Positions 17,026 through 25,941 of a stretch of 35,783 nt of DNA are shown here, piece by piece. A model generated the notes under the pieces. That model searched no databases. It was not told where the DNA came from and saw only the letters and a list, made by a program, of their open reading frames with translations. The stretch comes from CAYRNC01 sp964425645. GTDB lineage: Bacteria; Bacillota; Clostridia; Peptostreptococcales; Anaerovoracaceae. The position numbers were made by a program, and so were the translations under genes. Positions within the stretch are counted from its first letter, which is position 1. Every line of letters starts with the position of its first letter. Where the stretch lies: positions 1 to 35,783 of the forward strand of contig CAYRNC010000010.1 in NCBI GenBank assembly GCA_964425645.1. The letters run 5' to 3'.

Positions 17026-17874
17026 ATGCAATTTGTTATTGTAACAGGGCTGTCAGGGGCAGGTAAAAGCCAGGCGATCAATTGTCTGGAGGATCTTGGC
17101 TATTTCTGTATTGACAATCTTCCCCCAGCCCTTATAAAGGATTTCGTACAGCTCAGAAGACAGGACAAGGTCAAGATAAGCAAGGCTGCTTTCGTTGTAG
17201 ATATTCGGGGAGGAGAATTTTTTGACGATCTTGTTGAAAGTCTTTCGGATCTGAATAAGACAGGTATGGATTACAAGGTACTTTTTCTTGAGGCTTCAGA
17301 TCAGGTTCTTCTGCGTCGTTACAAAGAAACAAGAAGAACGCATCCTCTTTCGGAATTTGGACTTATTCAGGAGGGAATTGCAGCTGAAAGAGAAAGGCTT
17401 TCCGATATACGCAAGCAGGCGGACTATATTGTAGACACATCCGACATGAAGGCGGCCAGGCTGAATGAAGAGATAAGGAGACTGTTTCTGTCAGAAGAGG
17501 GAGCAGCAGCTTTTACCATCACCATTAAATCCTTTGGGTATAAAAACGGTATCCCGCTTGATGCCGATATGGTCCTCGACATGCGTTTTCTGCCGAATCC
17601 CTTTTATCTTTCAAGCCTGAGGAAGCTTACAGGCAACAACCGCAAGGTTATAGATTACGTAATGGGAAAGCCGGAGGCGAAGGATTTTGTAAATAAAATG
17701 CACAGTCTCGTTGTTGAACTAATACCCCTTTATACGCGAGAGGGAAAACCTAATTTAGTGTTGGCCTTCGGTTGCACCGGCGGACAGCACCGTTCTGTCG
17801 CAATGGCCAATGTGTTTACCGAATTATTTCAAAAAGAGGGCATAAGGGTATTGACGATACATCGGGATCTGTAG
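17026..17874 (+). CDS. rapZ: RNase adapter / NTPase RapZ (YvcJ)
   Basis: P-loop nucleotide-binding protein, 282 aa. Walker A GLSGAGKS at residues 8-15, then CIDNLPPALI. The C-terminal domain carries GCTGGQHRSVAMAN near the end, the conserved metabolite-binding segment. In enteric bacteria it controls glucosamine-6-phosphate synthase mRNA; in Gram-positives (YvcJ) it is linked to cell-wall metabolism. It sits 24 nt after the PHP gene in the murB operon. The usual next gene, yvcK, is absent here and replaced by a beta-keto acid cleavage enzyme. Confidence 0.95.
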   Translation: MQFVIVTGLSGAGKSQAINCLEDLGYFCIDNLPPALIKDFVQLRRQDKVKISKAAFVVDIRGGEFFDDLVESLSDLNKTGMDYKVLFLEASDQVLLRRYKETRRTHPLSEFGLIQEGIAAERERLSDIRKQADYIVDTSDMKAARLNEEIRRLFLSEEGAAAFTITIKSFGYKNGIPLDADMVLDMRFLPNPFYLSSLRKLTGNNRKVIDYVMGKPEAKDFVNKMHSLVVELIPLYTREGKPNLVLAFGCTGGQHRSVAMANVFTELFQKEGIRVLTIHRDL

Positions 17875-17909
17875 ATTTATAAAAGGACAATCGAAGCAGG
17901 AGATTTACT

Positions 17910-18734
17910 ATGGAAAAGCTGGTTATTACCGCATGTATCTGCGGAGCAGAAGTCACAAAGGAACAAAATCCTTACGTTCCTTATACAATCAGTGAAATCG
18001 TCAAAGAGGCTAAATCAGCATATGATGCGGGTGCGTCAATCATACATTTGCACGTTAGGTGGGATGATGGTACGCCCACCCAGGACAGGGGAAGATTTCA
18101 GGAGGCTGTTGACGATATCCTTGCTGCCTGCCCCGATGTCATCATACAGCCTTCCACAGGGGGTGCTGTGGGCATGACGGATATCGAGAGGCTTGCCGCA
18201 ATTGATGTGATTCCTACACCGGAATACGCTACACTGGATTGCGGAACCTGCAATTTCGGAGGAGATGAAATCTTTGTGAATACCGATAACACGATATTTA
18301 ATTTTGCCGGAATAATGAAAGAAAAAGGCATTAAGCCCGAGCTTGAGGTGTTCGATAAAGGGATGATAGATATCGCCTTGAAAGCAGCTAAAAAAGGACT
18401 TTTGGTCCATCCTTTGCATTTCAACTTTGTTTTGGGGGTTCAGATGAGCGCTACTTTGAGGGACTTGGCCTTTATGGCCGACAGCATTCCCTTTGGTTCT
18501 ACCTGGACTGCCTGCGGCATTGGGCGAAGGGCTTTTGAAATAGCAGCCGGCGCTATCATTATGGGGGGCCATTGCCGCATAGGATTTGAGGACACCCTCC
18601 ATCTTGAAAGAGGTGTCCCAGCAAAGAGCAATGGGGAACTTGTGGAAAGGCTAGTCAGACTGGCCGGATTTTTTGGAAGAGATATAGCCGATCCGGCTGA
18701 AGCAAGAAAGATACTGAGCATTGGGGTAGGATAA
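17910..18734 (+). CDS. Beta-keto acid cleavage enzyme (BKACE / Kce family)
   Basis: 274 aa, DUF849/BKACE family: zinc-dependent Claisen-type exchange of a beta-keto acid with acetyl-CoA to yield acetoacetate and a new acyl-CoA. The founding member, Kce, cleaves 3-keto-5-aminohexanoate in lysine fermentation. Zinc ligands HLH at 46-48 in SIIHLHVRWDDG; IQPSTGG (about 78-84) and HPLHFNFVLGV follow. None of the other lysine-fermentation genes (aminomutases, kdd, kal) are nearby, so the substrate is open. It lies between rapZ and whiA, and its TAA overlaps the whiA ATG (TAATG), so it is cotranslated with a cell-wall/cell-division block, an odd place for a catabolic enzyme. Confidence 0.88.
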   Translation: MEKLVITACICGAEVTKEQNPYVPYTISEIVKEAKSAYDAGASIIHLHVRWDDGTPTQDRGRFQEAVDDILAACPDVIIQPSTGGAVGMTDIERLAAIDVIPTPEYATLDCGTCNFGGDEIFVNTDNTIFNFAGIMKEKGIKPELEVFDKGMIDIALKAAKKGLLVHPLHFNFVLGVQMSATLRDLAFMADSIPFGSTWTACGIGRRAFEIAAGAIIMGGHCRIGFEDTLHLERGVPAKSNGELVERLVRLAGFFGRDIADPAEARKILSIGVG

Positions 18735-19628
18735 TGTCTTTTTCTACAGAAACAAAAAATGAGCTGACCCGAATTAACATAGATAAAAAATGCTGCATCC
18801 TATCGGAGATTGCAGGCTATATACGCATGTGCGGCTCCGTAAGGTTATCCGGGGGAGGCAGGGTGAATCTGAAACTTTCAACGGAAAATCCCGCGGTTGC
18901 CAGGCTTTTTATTAGAAGGATAAAGAGCTATTTCGGTGTGAACATAGATCTTGTTATCGGAGAAAACTCGCTGGTAAGGCGATCCCATATTTATGAAATA
19001 ACGATTGATGCTTTGTCCAACGCCGAACAGATCCTGCGTGAAACGGGCATACTCAGAGTTAAGGAGGGGTGTAACTATTTCCCGGATGATATCGCCCCGG
19101 ATTCTGGGTGCGGGCAGCATCAGCGATCCGGATAAGGGGTATCATCTGGAACTTTCCTGCAACAGTGAATCCCTAGCAAATGATTTCAAAAGGTTGATCA
19201 ACAGCTTCGGCCTTCGGGCCAAGGTATTTGCAAGAAAGAACAGCCATGTGGTTTATATTAAGGAAAGTGAACAAATAAGCGATTTTCTTGCACTCATAGA
19301 AGCTCATAACCACGTTTTGGAATTTGAAAATGTCCGAATAATCAAGGAACTTAGAAACAAGACAAATCGCATCGTAAATTGCGAAAATGCAAATTTGGAT
19401 AAGATCATAAACAGTTCCGCAAGACAAATAGATGATATTATGCTCATTGATTCAAGAAAGGGGCTTGACTCGCTTCCTGACAGACTGAAAGAGGTGGCGA
19501 GATTGCGATTAGCCTATCCGGAGGCAGCTCTTTCCGAATTAGGGGAAATGCTGTCACCACCGTTAAAGAAGTCGGGAATTAACCACCGATTCAGAAAGAT
19601 AAGAGAAATCGCAGATGCGTTAAAATAG
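18734..19628 (+). pseudogene. whiA: whiA disrupted by an internal frameshifting deletion
   Basis: WhiA is a DNA-binding protein with a LAGLIDADG-like N domain and a C-terminal HTH. The first frame (18734-19135) reads a normal N-terminus (MSFSTETKNELTRI...) to about residue 122 (NYFPDDIAP), then garbage and a stop. The second frame resumes at about 19103 with LGAGSISDPDKGYHLEL and runs to a proper C-terminus (SGINHRFRKIREIADALK, 19628). Compared with B. subtilis WhiA the join lacks roughly 12-18 residues, including the conserved CC..(S/A)YLRGAF stretch, so this is a deletion of about 40-55 nt that is not a multiple of three rather than a one-base error. Start overlaps the BKACE stop. Assembly error remains possible. 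Confidence 0.8.
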
Positions 19629-19657
19629 AATCTATAACGGAAGAACAGGAGAATAAT

Positions 19658-20185
19658 ATGGATAGAATAACGGTGCAAACGATAATGTCGCGATGGGATT
19701 ACAGCTCTCTGAGGGCCTATTACATGTATAAATTGAGGCCTGGGCGTATGAAAAAGCTGATGGTGCTGTTAGTAATTTGCGGCGCGTTGGCTGCTTTGGG
19801 GAAGGCCGGAAATCTTCCCGAGATAATGTATCAGGCAGGGCTTTTGGGGCTTTTCGCTTTGGCCATTATCTTAATTCGGACTGATTCATCCGCAAGAAAG
19901 CTCGAAAGACCGGGAAAGGCAATTGGGCACAGGCTTCAGACTATGAGCCTGTCTGAAGAGTTCCTCAATGTGGAATGGGAAAATCACGGAGTTCCTTTGG
20001 AATATCGATGGCAGGATATTTTGTTGGCGGCAGAAACCGAACATCATTTCTTTTTTTTCGTAGACAGGCTGGCGGCTGTAGTTCTGCCTAAACGTGAAAT
20101 CAAACCGGAAAAGCTTTCGGTTATTCAAGAATTGGTGCAAAGAAAGACTGAAAAGAAAGGGGACAGCGTATCCGGCAATTCATAG
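19658..20185 (+). CDS. YcxB-like membrane protein
   Basis: 175 aa. An N-terminal cytosolic stretch leads to two adjacent hydrophobic segments (about residues 34-48 and 56-73). A soluble C-terminal domain with LSEEFLNVEW...YRWQDILLAAETEHHFFFFV resembles the YcxB-like (YcxB family) C-terminal domain. No enzymatic motif. It follows whiA by 29 nt, so it may be cotranscribed with the cell-wall block. Function unknown. Confidence 0.6.
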   Translation: MDRITVQTIMSRWDYSSLRAYYMYKLRPGRMKKLMVLLVICGALAALGKAGNLPEIMYQAGLLGLFALAIILIRTDSSARKLERPGKAIGHRLQTMSLSEEFLNVEWENHGVPLEYRWQDILLAAETEHHFFFFVDRLAAVVLPKREIKPEKLSVIQELVQRKTEKKGDSVSGNS

Positions 20186-20190
20186 GATTT

Positions 20191-20219
20191 GAAGGGACCT
20201 GCATGTGGAAGGCCCCTTC
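20191..20219. terminator. Hairpin between convergent YcxB-like and activase 2 genes
   Basis: GAAGGG and CCCTTC arms with inner CCT/AGG pairing in a 75-bp convergent gap. No strong T-run, so strength is uncertain. Confidence 0.5.
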
Positions 20220-20260
20220 ACAACAAAGGTCGGTTTTCGTGAATTCACAAGGTATTTATT

Positions 20261-21169
20261 TTATCGAACGACTCTGCAGCCGATGCTCTCTGCCAGGTCT
20301 TCCATTTCGATTTTTATATTTCCTTCATGAATCTCGACACCTGAAAGTTCATAATCCTTATCCATCCATTTGAATTTATCTTCACCTAAACGGTGATACG
20401 GCAAAAACTCCAATTGAACATTGTCTCCAAGGCCCGCAACAAAACGTGCTGTTTCAGTTACGTTTTCCTTGTCGTCGTTGCATCCAGGTATAAGCGGAAT
20501 GCGAAATGTGATATGGTTTCCTAAAGCCGCGATCTTTTTTGCGTTTTCCAAAATAAGTTCATTTGGTACTCCCGTCAGTTCTTTATGTTTAACCGAGTCC
20601 ATGCATTTGATATCCATGAACAATTCATCCAGATGCGGATAGATGTTTTTAATTTTGTCCCAGTCTCCGTATCCGCACGATTCCATAGCAGTGCTGAAAT
20701 TCAGCTGTTGTGCATCTCTTAGCAGCGCTGATACAAATTCAGGCTGGCAAATGGGCTCGCCGCCTCCTATACTGAGGCCGCCTTTTGAATGCATGAATAC
20801 AATTCTGTCTTTTTCCAGCTCATTCAGGATGTCTCTTCTTGTCACCCATTTTCCGACTATTTTTTTTGCATTTGCATAGCATACTTTTGTACACTCTCCG
20901 CATACGGTGCATTTGCTCCGATCTATTTCAAAGTTTACAGGAGAGATTGCCTGCTCGGGACATGCTTTTACACAGTAGCCGCAGCCAATGCATTTCGTTC
21001 TTACGAAAAGTAAATCCATTGTGAAGGAATGAGATTCGGGATTACAACACCATATGCATCTTAACGGGCAGCCCTTCATGAACACGAGAGTTCTTATCCC
21101 TTCTCCGTCATGAATTGAGAATTTCTGTATGTTAAATATTAACCCGTTGTTTTCATCAAACTTTTTCAA
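20261..21169 (-). CDS. Glycyl radical enzyme activating enzyme 2 (radical SAM)
   Basis: 302 aa from a TTG start (GGGG about 8 nt upstream). FSIHDGEGIRTLVFMKGCPL leads into CxxxCxxC (GCPLRCIWC) and NPES. Two ferredoxin motifs, CIGCGYCVKACPE and CTVCGECTKVC, then GGLSIGGGEP and LEFLPYHRLG. All iron-sulfur ligands are present, so it should be functional. It lies downstream of GRE2 and is separated from it by a strong hairpin. By position it generates the glycyl radical on Gly783 of GRE2. With activase 3 broken, it (or activase 1) may also serve GRE3. Confidence 0.94.
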   Translation of the reverse strand: MKKFDENNGLIFNIQKFSIHDGEGIRTLVFMKGCPLRCIWCCNPESHSFTMDLLFVRTKCIGCGYCVKACPEQAISPVNFEIDRSKCTVCGECTKVCYANAKKIVGKWVTRRDILNELEKDRIVFMHSKGGLSIGGGEPICQPEFVSALLRDAQQLNFSTAMESCGYGDWDKIKNIYPHLDELFMDIKCMDSVKHKELTGVPNELILENAKKIAALGNHITFRIPLIPGCNDDKENVTETARFVAGLGDNVQLEFLPYHRLGEDKFKWMDKDYELSGVEIHEGNIKIEMEDLAESIGCRVVR

Positions 21170-21191
21170 AACGTTTTCCCCGATCCTTTTA

Positions 21192-21225
21192 TTTATAGGC
21201 GCAGCTTTTAAGCTACGCCTATAAA
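21192..21225 (-). terminator. Strong intercistronic hairpin between GRE2 and activase 2
   Basis: Perfect 10-bp stem (TTTATAGGCG / CGCCTATAAA) with further AGCT/AGCT pairing inside. No U-tract follows in the mRNA sense, favouring processing, stabilisation or leaky termination over a full stop. Confidence 0.7.
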
Positions 21226-21235
21226 TCTTGTTAAA

Positions 21236-23659
21236 CTATACTTGATGTATTGTTCTTTGTATGATATCGTCCTGCATTTCTCTGCATAGTTCCGTGAAAT
21301 ATGCGCTGTATCCTGCAACCCTGATGATAAGGCCTTTATACTTATCAGGTTCGGCCTGTGCTTTGATCAGAACATCAGAGTTTGTTACGTTAAACTGAAT
21401 GTGATAAATATTCAGGTCTACCAGGGTTCTTATAAGAGATGAAATTCTTTTTAGACCCAGATCTCCCTTTACGCTCACAGGGTCAAGCCGCATGTTTAGA
21501 AGGGTTCCGGCTGTGTGCATTTCATGATTTACTTTTGAAACCGATTTTAGTACAGCCGTCGGACCGTTAATGTCGGTGCCTCCCTTAGGTGATAATCCGT
21601 CTGCCAGCGGCGTTCCGGCCTTTCTACCGTAAGGCAAGGCGCCTACGACAAGTCCGTGTGGTACGTGAGATGAAACGGGATACAGCCCTGAAATGTAGTG
21701 GGGCCCCCTGAACGATTTGTGCTTAATAATCTCCTGGTATGCAAAATCGGTAAATTCGCCGGCGAGAATGTCGACTTCCGAAATATCATTTCCATACATT
21801 GGAGTCCCGTTTGCCAGCATTTGATGGATGACTTCATAGCCTTCAAAATCAGCCTCACAAGCTTTGATCAGTTCATCCATAGTAATTGTTTTGTCTTCGT
21901 ATACAAATTTTTTGATCGCTGACAATGAATTTACCAGATCGGCAATTCCTGTTCCGATAAAAGCAGGTCCGTAGGTATACTTGACTCCTCCGGCGGTCAG
22001 ATCCTTTCCTGTTTCATATGTCCCGTCAAGGAGTGTTGACATATAAGGGAACGGAGTCATTTCATAGTACAGTCTTTCGCATGTATATGCACAGACGCTG
22101 ATTGCTTCAATCAAATAAGCCATTTGCTTCTTAACGGCATCCTTAATTTCTTCAAAGGTCATGTCTCTTGGATCCCCTGTCTGAAGACCCAGCATTCTGC
22201 CTTCATTCATTAAGCTTTTGCCGTTTGTAAGCACAAACTCCATAGCAGTTGCAAAGTTATAGTGTCCTCCATCGGACCACTTTGCCATCTTGCCCGAAAT
22301 AAAGGGTTCGACGCAGCCGACGATTTGCCAGTCTCTTGCTTCTTCTACCGTTCCGCCGGAAAGAAGCATCATCTTAATTGCTGATTCATCGTTATAGATT
22401 GCCGGGTAACCGAGCCCGAGTCTTGCAAGCTTTGCAATATGTTGAAGGAAATGTTCAGGCGACGCCTTATGTACCCTTGCGCACAGGGAAGGAGCATGAA
22501 GCGGAACGTCCATTTTAGATGTAATCCAAAGATAGGACAGATCATTTGTCGCATCCAATCCGCGGGTATCCATCCCGCCTACATTCAGTGTATGAAACGG
22601 CTGATAACCCGCAAAATACATCGCAGCGTTTTCACTGAGAAGCCAAGTGCTTTCTGCAGTTTTGATACAGAAAGCCTCAATCAATTCAAGAGCAAATGCT
22701 ACGGTCATTTTTCCCTCGTTTATGTCCTTTTCGAAGTAGGGCCAAAGGAGTTGGTCAACGCGTCCCGGTGAATATGATGGTGCATTTCCCTCTGCCATGC
22801 ATCCTACGAGTATCAGCCATATAAACTGAATTGCTTCCCAGAAGTCTCTTGGAGGTTCTGTTGCAAGCCATTCGCAGTTTTCAGCAATTTTTATTAACTC
22901 GGCTTTTCTTTTCTTATCGTCAGTTTTTTCCGCTGCATCCTTTGCAACTTTTGCTACTCTTTTTGCGTAAATGCCCATACCTTCCATGGATATTATGGAG
23001 CCTTTGTAAAAATCAATTTTATCCGCCTGATCAGGTTCGATATCTGTCAATTTACTTATATGTTCTTCAGCTTCCTTAATCAGACCGCCCCAACCTTTTT
23101 CTAATACCATCGCCCAATAAGGGGCAACTTCTCCCGGAGGGCTTTGAGTTTTAATATCGGCATCTACTATTCCTGTCTTCAGTGCCAGGCTGCTGACCCA
23201 ATCCGGAAGCTGCTTTTGCCAATGATCAACGACTGTTTTGCCCTCCCAGTAAGGAAATATGTCTTTTTTAAATTCTTCGACCATCTCCGGGGTTGTTCCG
23301 TAAGGATCCTGTTTTCTTGTGGCTATGGTATCAATTTCATTTTTCAGCCATCCCACATGGAATTCCGGGCATACGGTTCCTGCTCTGGGCTGTTGTGCCG
23401 TATCCCCGATAATGAGCTGGATTCCGGGCTCCCTGATTGTTCTTTCCGTCAGATACGCTTTAAATGCCTTCGCTCTCCTGATATTAATTCTTTCACCTTC
23501 GGTTTCTTTATAAACTCTGGTGTAGATTTTTGCACGCTCAATGTCGAGCATGGGTTTATGTGTCCAGTATTCTTCAATTAATGCATCAATTCTCGGAAAA
23601 TGGTTGTTTCCATCATATGAGAATTCACCTAAGACCGCTTTGTCTCTTTCAGGTAACAT
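21236..23659 (-). CDS. Glycyl radical enzyme 2, substrate unknown
   Basis: Complete GRE of 807 aa. TRVYKETEGE (47-56), GRVDQLLWPYFE (299-310), active-site VGCVEPFISGKM with Cys449/Glu451, and radical loop RVAGYSAYF with Gly783. The single GCVE cysteine rules out pyruvate formate-lyase. The length is below the roughly 900 aa of hydroxyphenylacetate decarboxylase, and no small decarboxylase subunit gene is near. It fits the broad dehydratase/C-X-lyase group (diol, hydroxyproline, choline, isethionate type), but I cannot assign the substrate. The active-site surroundings (GKMAKWSDGG) are shared with GRE3 (GKMTMWDEGG), so the two are closer to each other than to GRE1. The ribosome binding site is AGGAGGG. 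It is cotranscribed after a cupin gene. Confidence 0.93.
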   Translation of the reverse strand: MLPERDKAVLGEFSYDGNNHFPRIDALIEEYWTHKPMLDIERAKIYTRVYKETEGERINIRRAKAFKAYLTERTIREPGIQLIIGDTAQQPRAGTVCPEFHVGWLKNEIDTIATRKQDPYGTTPEMVEEFKKDIFPYWEGKTVVDHWQKQLPDWVSSLALKTGIVDADIKTQSPPGEVAPYWAMVLEKGWGGLIKEAEEHISKLTDIEPDQADKIDFYKGSIISMEGMGIYAKRVAKVAKDAAEKTDDKKRKAELIKIAENCEWLATEPPRDFWEAIQFIWLILVGCMAEGNAPSYSPGRVDQLLWPYFEKDINEGKMTVAFALELIEAFCIKTAESTWLLSENAAMYFAGYQPFHTLNVGGMDTRGLDATNDLSYLWITSKMDVPLHAPSLCARVHKASPEHFLQHIAKLARLGLGYPAIYNDESAIKMMLLSGGTVEEARDWQIVGCVEPFISGKMAKWSDGGHYNFATAMEFVLTNGKSLMNEGRMLGLQTGDPRDMTFEEIKDAVKKQMAYLIEAISVCAYTCERLYYEMTPFPYMSTLLDGTYETGKDLTAGGVKYTYGPAFIGTGIADLVNSLSAIKKFVYEDKTITMDELIKACEADFEGYEVIHQMLANGTPMYGNDISEVDILAGEFTDFAYQEIIKHKSFRGPHYISGLYPVSSHVPHGLVVGALPYGRKAGTPLADGLSPKGGTDINGPTAVLKSVSKVNHEMHTAGTLLNMRLDPVSVKGDLGLKRISSLIRTLVDLNIYHIQFNVTNSDVLIKAQAEPDKYKGLIIRVAGYSAYFTELCREMQDDIIQRTIHQV

Positions 23660-23707
23660 GTTTTTCCCTCCTAAAATTTTAAATTCCTTTACATGACTGT
23701 GATATTA

Positions 23708-24073
23708 TTATCTCCAATGTGGGTATGTAACGAATGCAAATTTGGAATATTCTGTGGAACTCCACATTACGTGTTTACCTTCCTTCATCGGGATATAGAT
23801 GATATCCCCCTTTTCAAACATCTCTTCCTGTCCGGTTTCAACATCGACTAGTTTAATTTTTCCCTCCAGGCAAAGACAAATTGCGCCATCGCTGTCGTAA
23901 TCAAAGTCTATTCCTTTCGAAGGATGGACTTCTGCGATTCCGAATGTAAACGGTAGGCCATAGTTCTTTCCAACCGTATCATCTATTGCAAATTTGTTTC
24001 CCTCTCCGGTATCTAAAAATTCCAGATTGATTGTGTCGGCCTTCATCATAATAATACTTTTTTTGTCTTTCAT
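23708..24073 (-). CDS. Cupin-domain protein
   Basis: Small 121-aa single-domain beta-barrel. The central segment YDSDGAICLCLEGKIKLVDV and the following GDIIYIPMKEGKHVMW fit cupin motifs 1 and 2. The usual GxHxH metal ligands are weak or absent: only one His (HVMW) is obvious in motif 2, so it may be a ligand-binding or metal-poor cupin. It is the first gene of the operon with GRE2, 48 nt apart. It might be an accessory isomerase, a substrate sensor or a chaperone-like partner. Ribosome binding site GGAGG is about 6 nt from ATG. Confidence 0.75.
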   Translation of the reverse strand: MKDKKSIIMMKADTINLEFLDTGEGNKFAIDDTVGKNYGLPFTFGIAEVHPSKGIDFDYDSDGAICLCLEGKIKLVDVETGQEEMFEKGDIIYIPMKEGKHVMWSSTEYSKFAFVTYPHWR

Positions 24074-24136
24074 TACATTCCTCCAGCTTAATGCTTAATA
24101 GCTATAATTTTTTCCTCCTCGTTTCCTCGTATAGCC

Positions 24137-24177
24137 GCTGATAATTTTGATCCTGATCAAATTATAATGTTATCAGC
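24137..24177. promoter_or_regulatory. Nested inverted repeats, candidate operator of cupin–GRE2 operon
   Basis: Outer arms GCTGATAA (24137-24144) and TTATCAGC (24170-24177) enclose a tight palindrome TTTGATC-CT-GATCAAA (24147-24162). Together they cover the -10 and probable start site of the minus-strand promoter, a classic repressor layout. A LuxR-type regulator gene lies divergently next door. Confidence 0.55.
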
Positions 24178-24189
24178 TTTTTCAGACAA
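24161..24189 (-). promoter_or_regulatory. Sigma-A promoter of cupin–GRE2 operon
   Basis: Minus strand TTGTCT, 17 nt, TATAAT; about 90 nt upstream of the cupin ATG. Confidence 0.65.
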
Positions 24190-24384
24190 TTGTACTTATG
24201 TAGATTTTATGAAACCTAAATATGCCAATTCTAATATGGCATGCAAATATACATAGCACTAAGGTCTACTTTTATCGTTTGCCCGTAAAACCTGGAATAA
24301 AAAAGAATGAAATTATTGTCACAAATATGATATGATATTATAAACATAAAGCAATTGATTAATCGAAATTGACAACTGTTGACC

Positions 24385-24413
24385 TTGACACTTTGAGTGG
24401 AATTTCTTATAAT
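24385..24413 (+). promoter_or_regulatory. Perfect consensus sigma-A promoter of the LuxR-type regulator
   Basis: TTGACA, 17 nt, TATAAT: an exact consensus. It lies 70 nt before the regulator ATG, so the regulator is probably made constitutively at a high level unless repressed. Confidence 0.8.
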
Positions 24414-24484
24414 TTAGAAAATAAGACTAACAAGTATGAAAATTCTGATAATCCGGGTTAATTCTGGTTTAAGGAGCGAACTAA

Positions 24485-25612
24485 ATGGCTAAGGACTATC
24501 CAACAGTTTTTTCCCTGAATGAATTGACGGCAATAAATCAGACAATAAGTAAGATTTATGATCGTGTTACTAAAGATTATTCTAAGTCTTTATCTGACTT
24601 TTCTACTGGCTTTTTATTGGATTTGAATAAACAGGTAGATTTCGATAAAGGTAATATAATGTTTTATGCTTATAATTCCGATTCCCGAACATATGAGGTC
24701 TCTTCCTTTTTTCAGATAGGATGGAATGAGAACGATATAGACAGCTACATCAATCATTATTGCCATATAGACGATGTGCTTCCTATTCTGTCGATAAACC
24801 GCGAAATAGCATTTATGAACGGCAACATTTTTTCATCACGTGAACAAACACAGTATTATAAAGAATTCGTAAAGCCTGCACAAATTGCTAATTCTATCGA
24901 TGCAAACATACTTCTTCCCGATAATCGGGAAATCAACGCTATTCTTGGTTTTTTTCGGGATACCGCAAAGAGAGGTTTTACACAAAAGGATTTTGAAATT
25001 GTCAGAGCATATCAGCCTCATTTAAGCAATGCATTATCACAATATCTAGATTTGAAACATAGGCCAATGGATGATCTGCTGGATATATTTTCTAATATCG
25101 AAACAATATGTACTTGTGTACTAAACGATGACCTAAAACTTGTAACATATAATTCTGCATATAAAGCACAGGCCACAGCATTTGAACCGTGCTCTATTTC
25201 GGAATGTGAATTAACGAGGCAGTTACAAAAATTATGTGCGAACATAAAAGATAATCATCAGGACAGCGGTCAATTACAGAAATATGGCCCTATTTCAATT
25301 ACATTTAATAATCAAACCTATCCGATAGAAATAGTCTATTCCAAAAGGGGTGAGGGACCAAGTAAATTTATCTGCTTAGTTTTAACCGATAACTACGCAC
25401 TGAGATTTCAAAAACTACAATCCTCTTACAGTCTTTCCCCCCGCGAATGTGAGGTCTTGGATTTAATTCTGAGAAAAGGACTTTCAAATGATGAAATTTC
25501 ATCATGCTTATATATAAGTTCATCCACGGTTAAAAAGCATTTAACCTCCGCTTATCAAAAGATAGGTGTCGACAACCAAAAGCAGTTGAACTCTCTTTTC
25601 AGAAGAATGTAA
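24485..25612 (+). CDS. LuxR-type transcriptional regulator with N-terminal sensor region
   Basis: 375 aa. The C-terminal 60 residues are a LuxR/FixJ helix-turn-helix: LSPRECEVLDLILRKGLSND, then SSCLYISSSTVKKHLTSAYQ and KIGVDNQKQL. The N-terminal roughly 200 residues have no signature I can name but read like a small-molecule sensing domain of GAF/autoinducer-domain type. No receiver aspartate is evident, so ligand control is likelier than phosphorylation. It is flanked by the GRE2 operon (divergent) and the GRE3 operon (downstream), and is the prime candidate to control one or both. Ribosome binding site AAGGAG. Confidence 0.85.
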   Translation: MAKDYPTVFSLNELTAINQTISKIYDRVTKDYSKSLSDFSTGFLLDLNKQVDFDKGNIMFYAYNSDSRTYEVSSFFQIGWNENDIDSYINHYCHIDDVLPILSINREIAFMNGNIFSSREQTQYYKEFVKPAQIANSIDANILLPDNREINAILGFFRDTAKRGFTQKDFEIVRAYQPHLSNALSQYLDLKHRPMDDLLDIFSNIETICTCVLNDDLKLVTYNSAYKAQATAFEPCSISECELTRQLQKLCANIKDNHQDSGQLQKYGPISITFNNQTYPIEIVYSKRGEGPSKFICLVLTDNYALRFQKLQSSYSLSPRECEVLDLILRKGLSNDEISSCLYISSSTVKKHLTSAYQKIGVDNQKQLNSLFRRM

Positions 25613-25941
25613 GGTAATTATAATATTATTTTTAATAAACTCTGTCCAGGTATGTGATAGGGTTTAATTATTTATGTGCATAAACTTACATTAATTCTAC
25701 CTATGTACACCTCGATTTCTACTTCCGTACAGTTTTTGGAAAATTCTTATTAGTGTATAGTGGGATTACAACATATTGGCAGGTGCGTATTTTTGATAGC
25801 TATTGTTAACAGTTAGCAGCTTCCACTTGATCCAATCCTCGTAAGCCAGATAGTGGCGGTTATGCCTTCTTTTGATACCAAGTTATCTGCTAAAATGCGC
25901 ACACAGTAATTATTATACTTACTTAAGAAAGGAAATAAACT
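25613..25941 (+). other. Intergenic stretch, no gene seen
   Basis: 329 bp, A/T-rich, between the LuxR-type regulator and the DMT transporter. It holds a TGTTAACA palindrome at 25804-25811 and a GATACCAAGTTATC partial dyad near 25880, possible regulator sites. No convincing promoter or coding frame was recognised. Confidence 0.5.

Noticed and set aside
17910..18734. Naming the BKACE gene kce (lysine fermentation)
   Set aside because: BKACE members act on many beta-keto acids and no other lysine-fermentation gene is visible here.
24222..24256. TGGCATGCAAAT as a sigma-54 promoter ahead of the LuxR-type gene
   Set aside because: The -12 element is not at the required 10-bp GG-GC spacing, and a perfect sigma-A promoter lies downstream.
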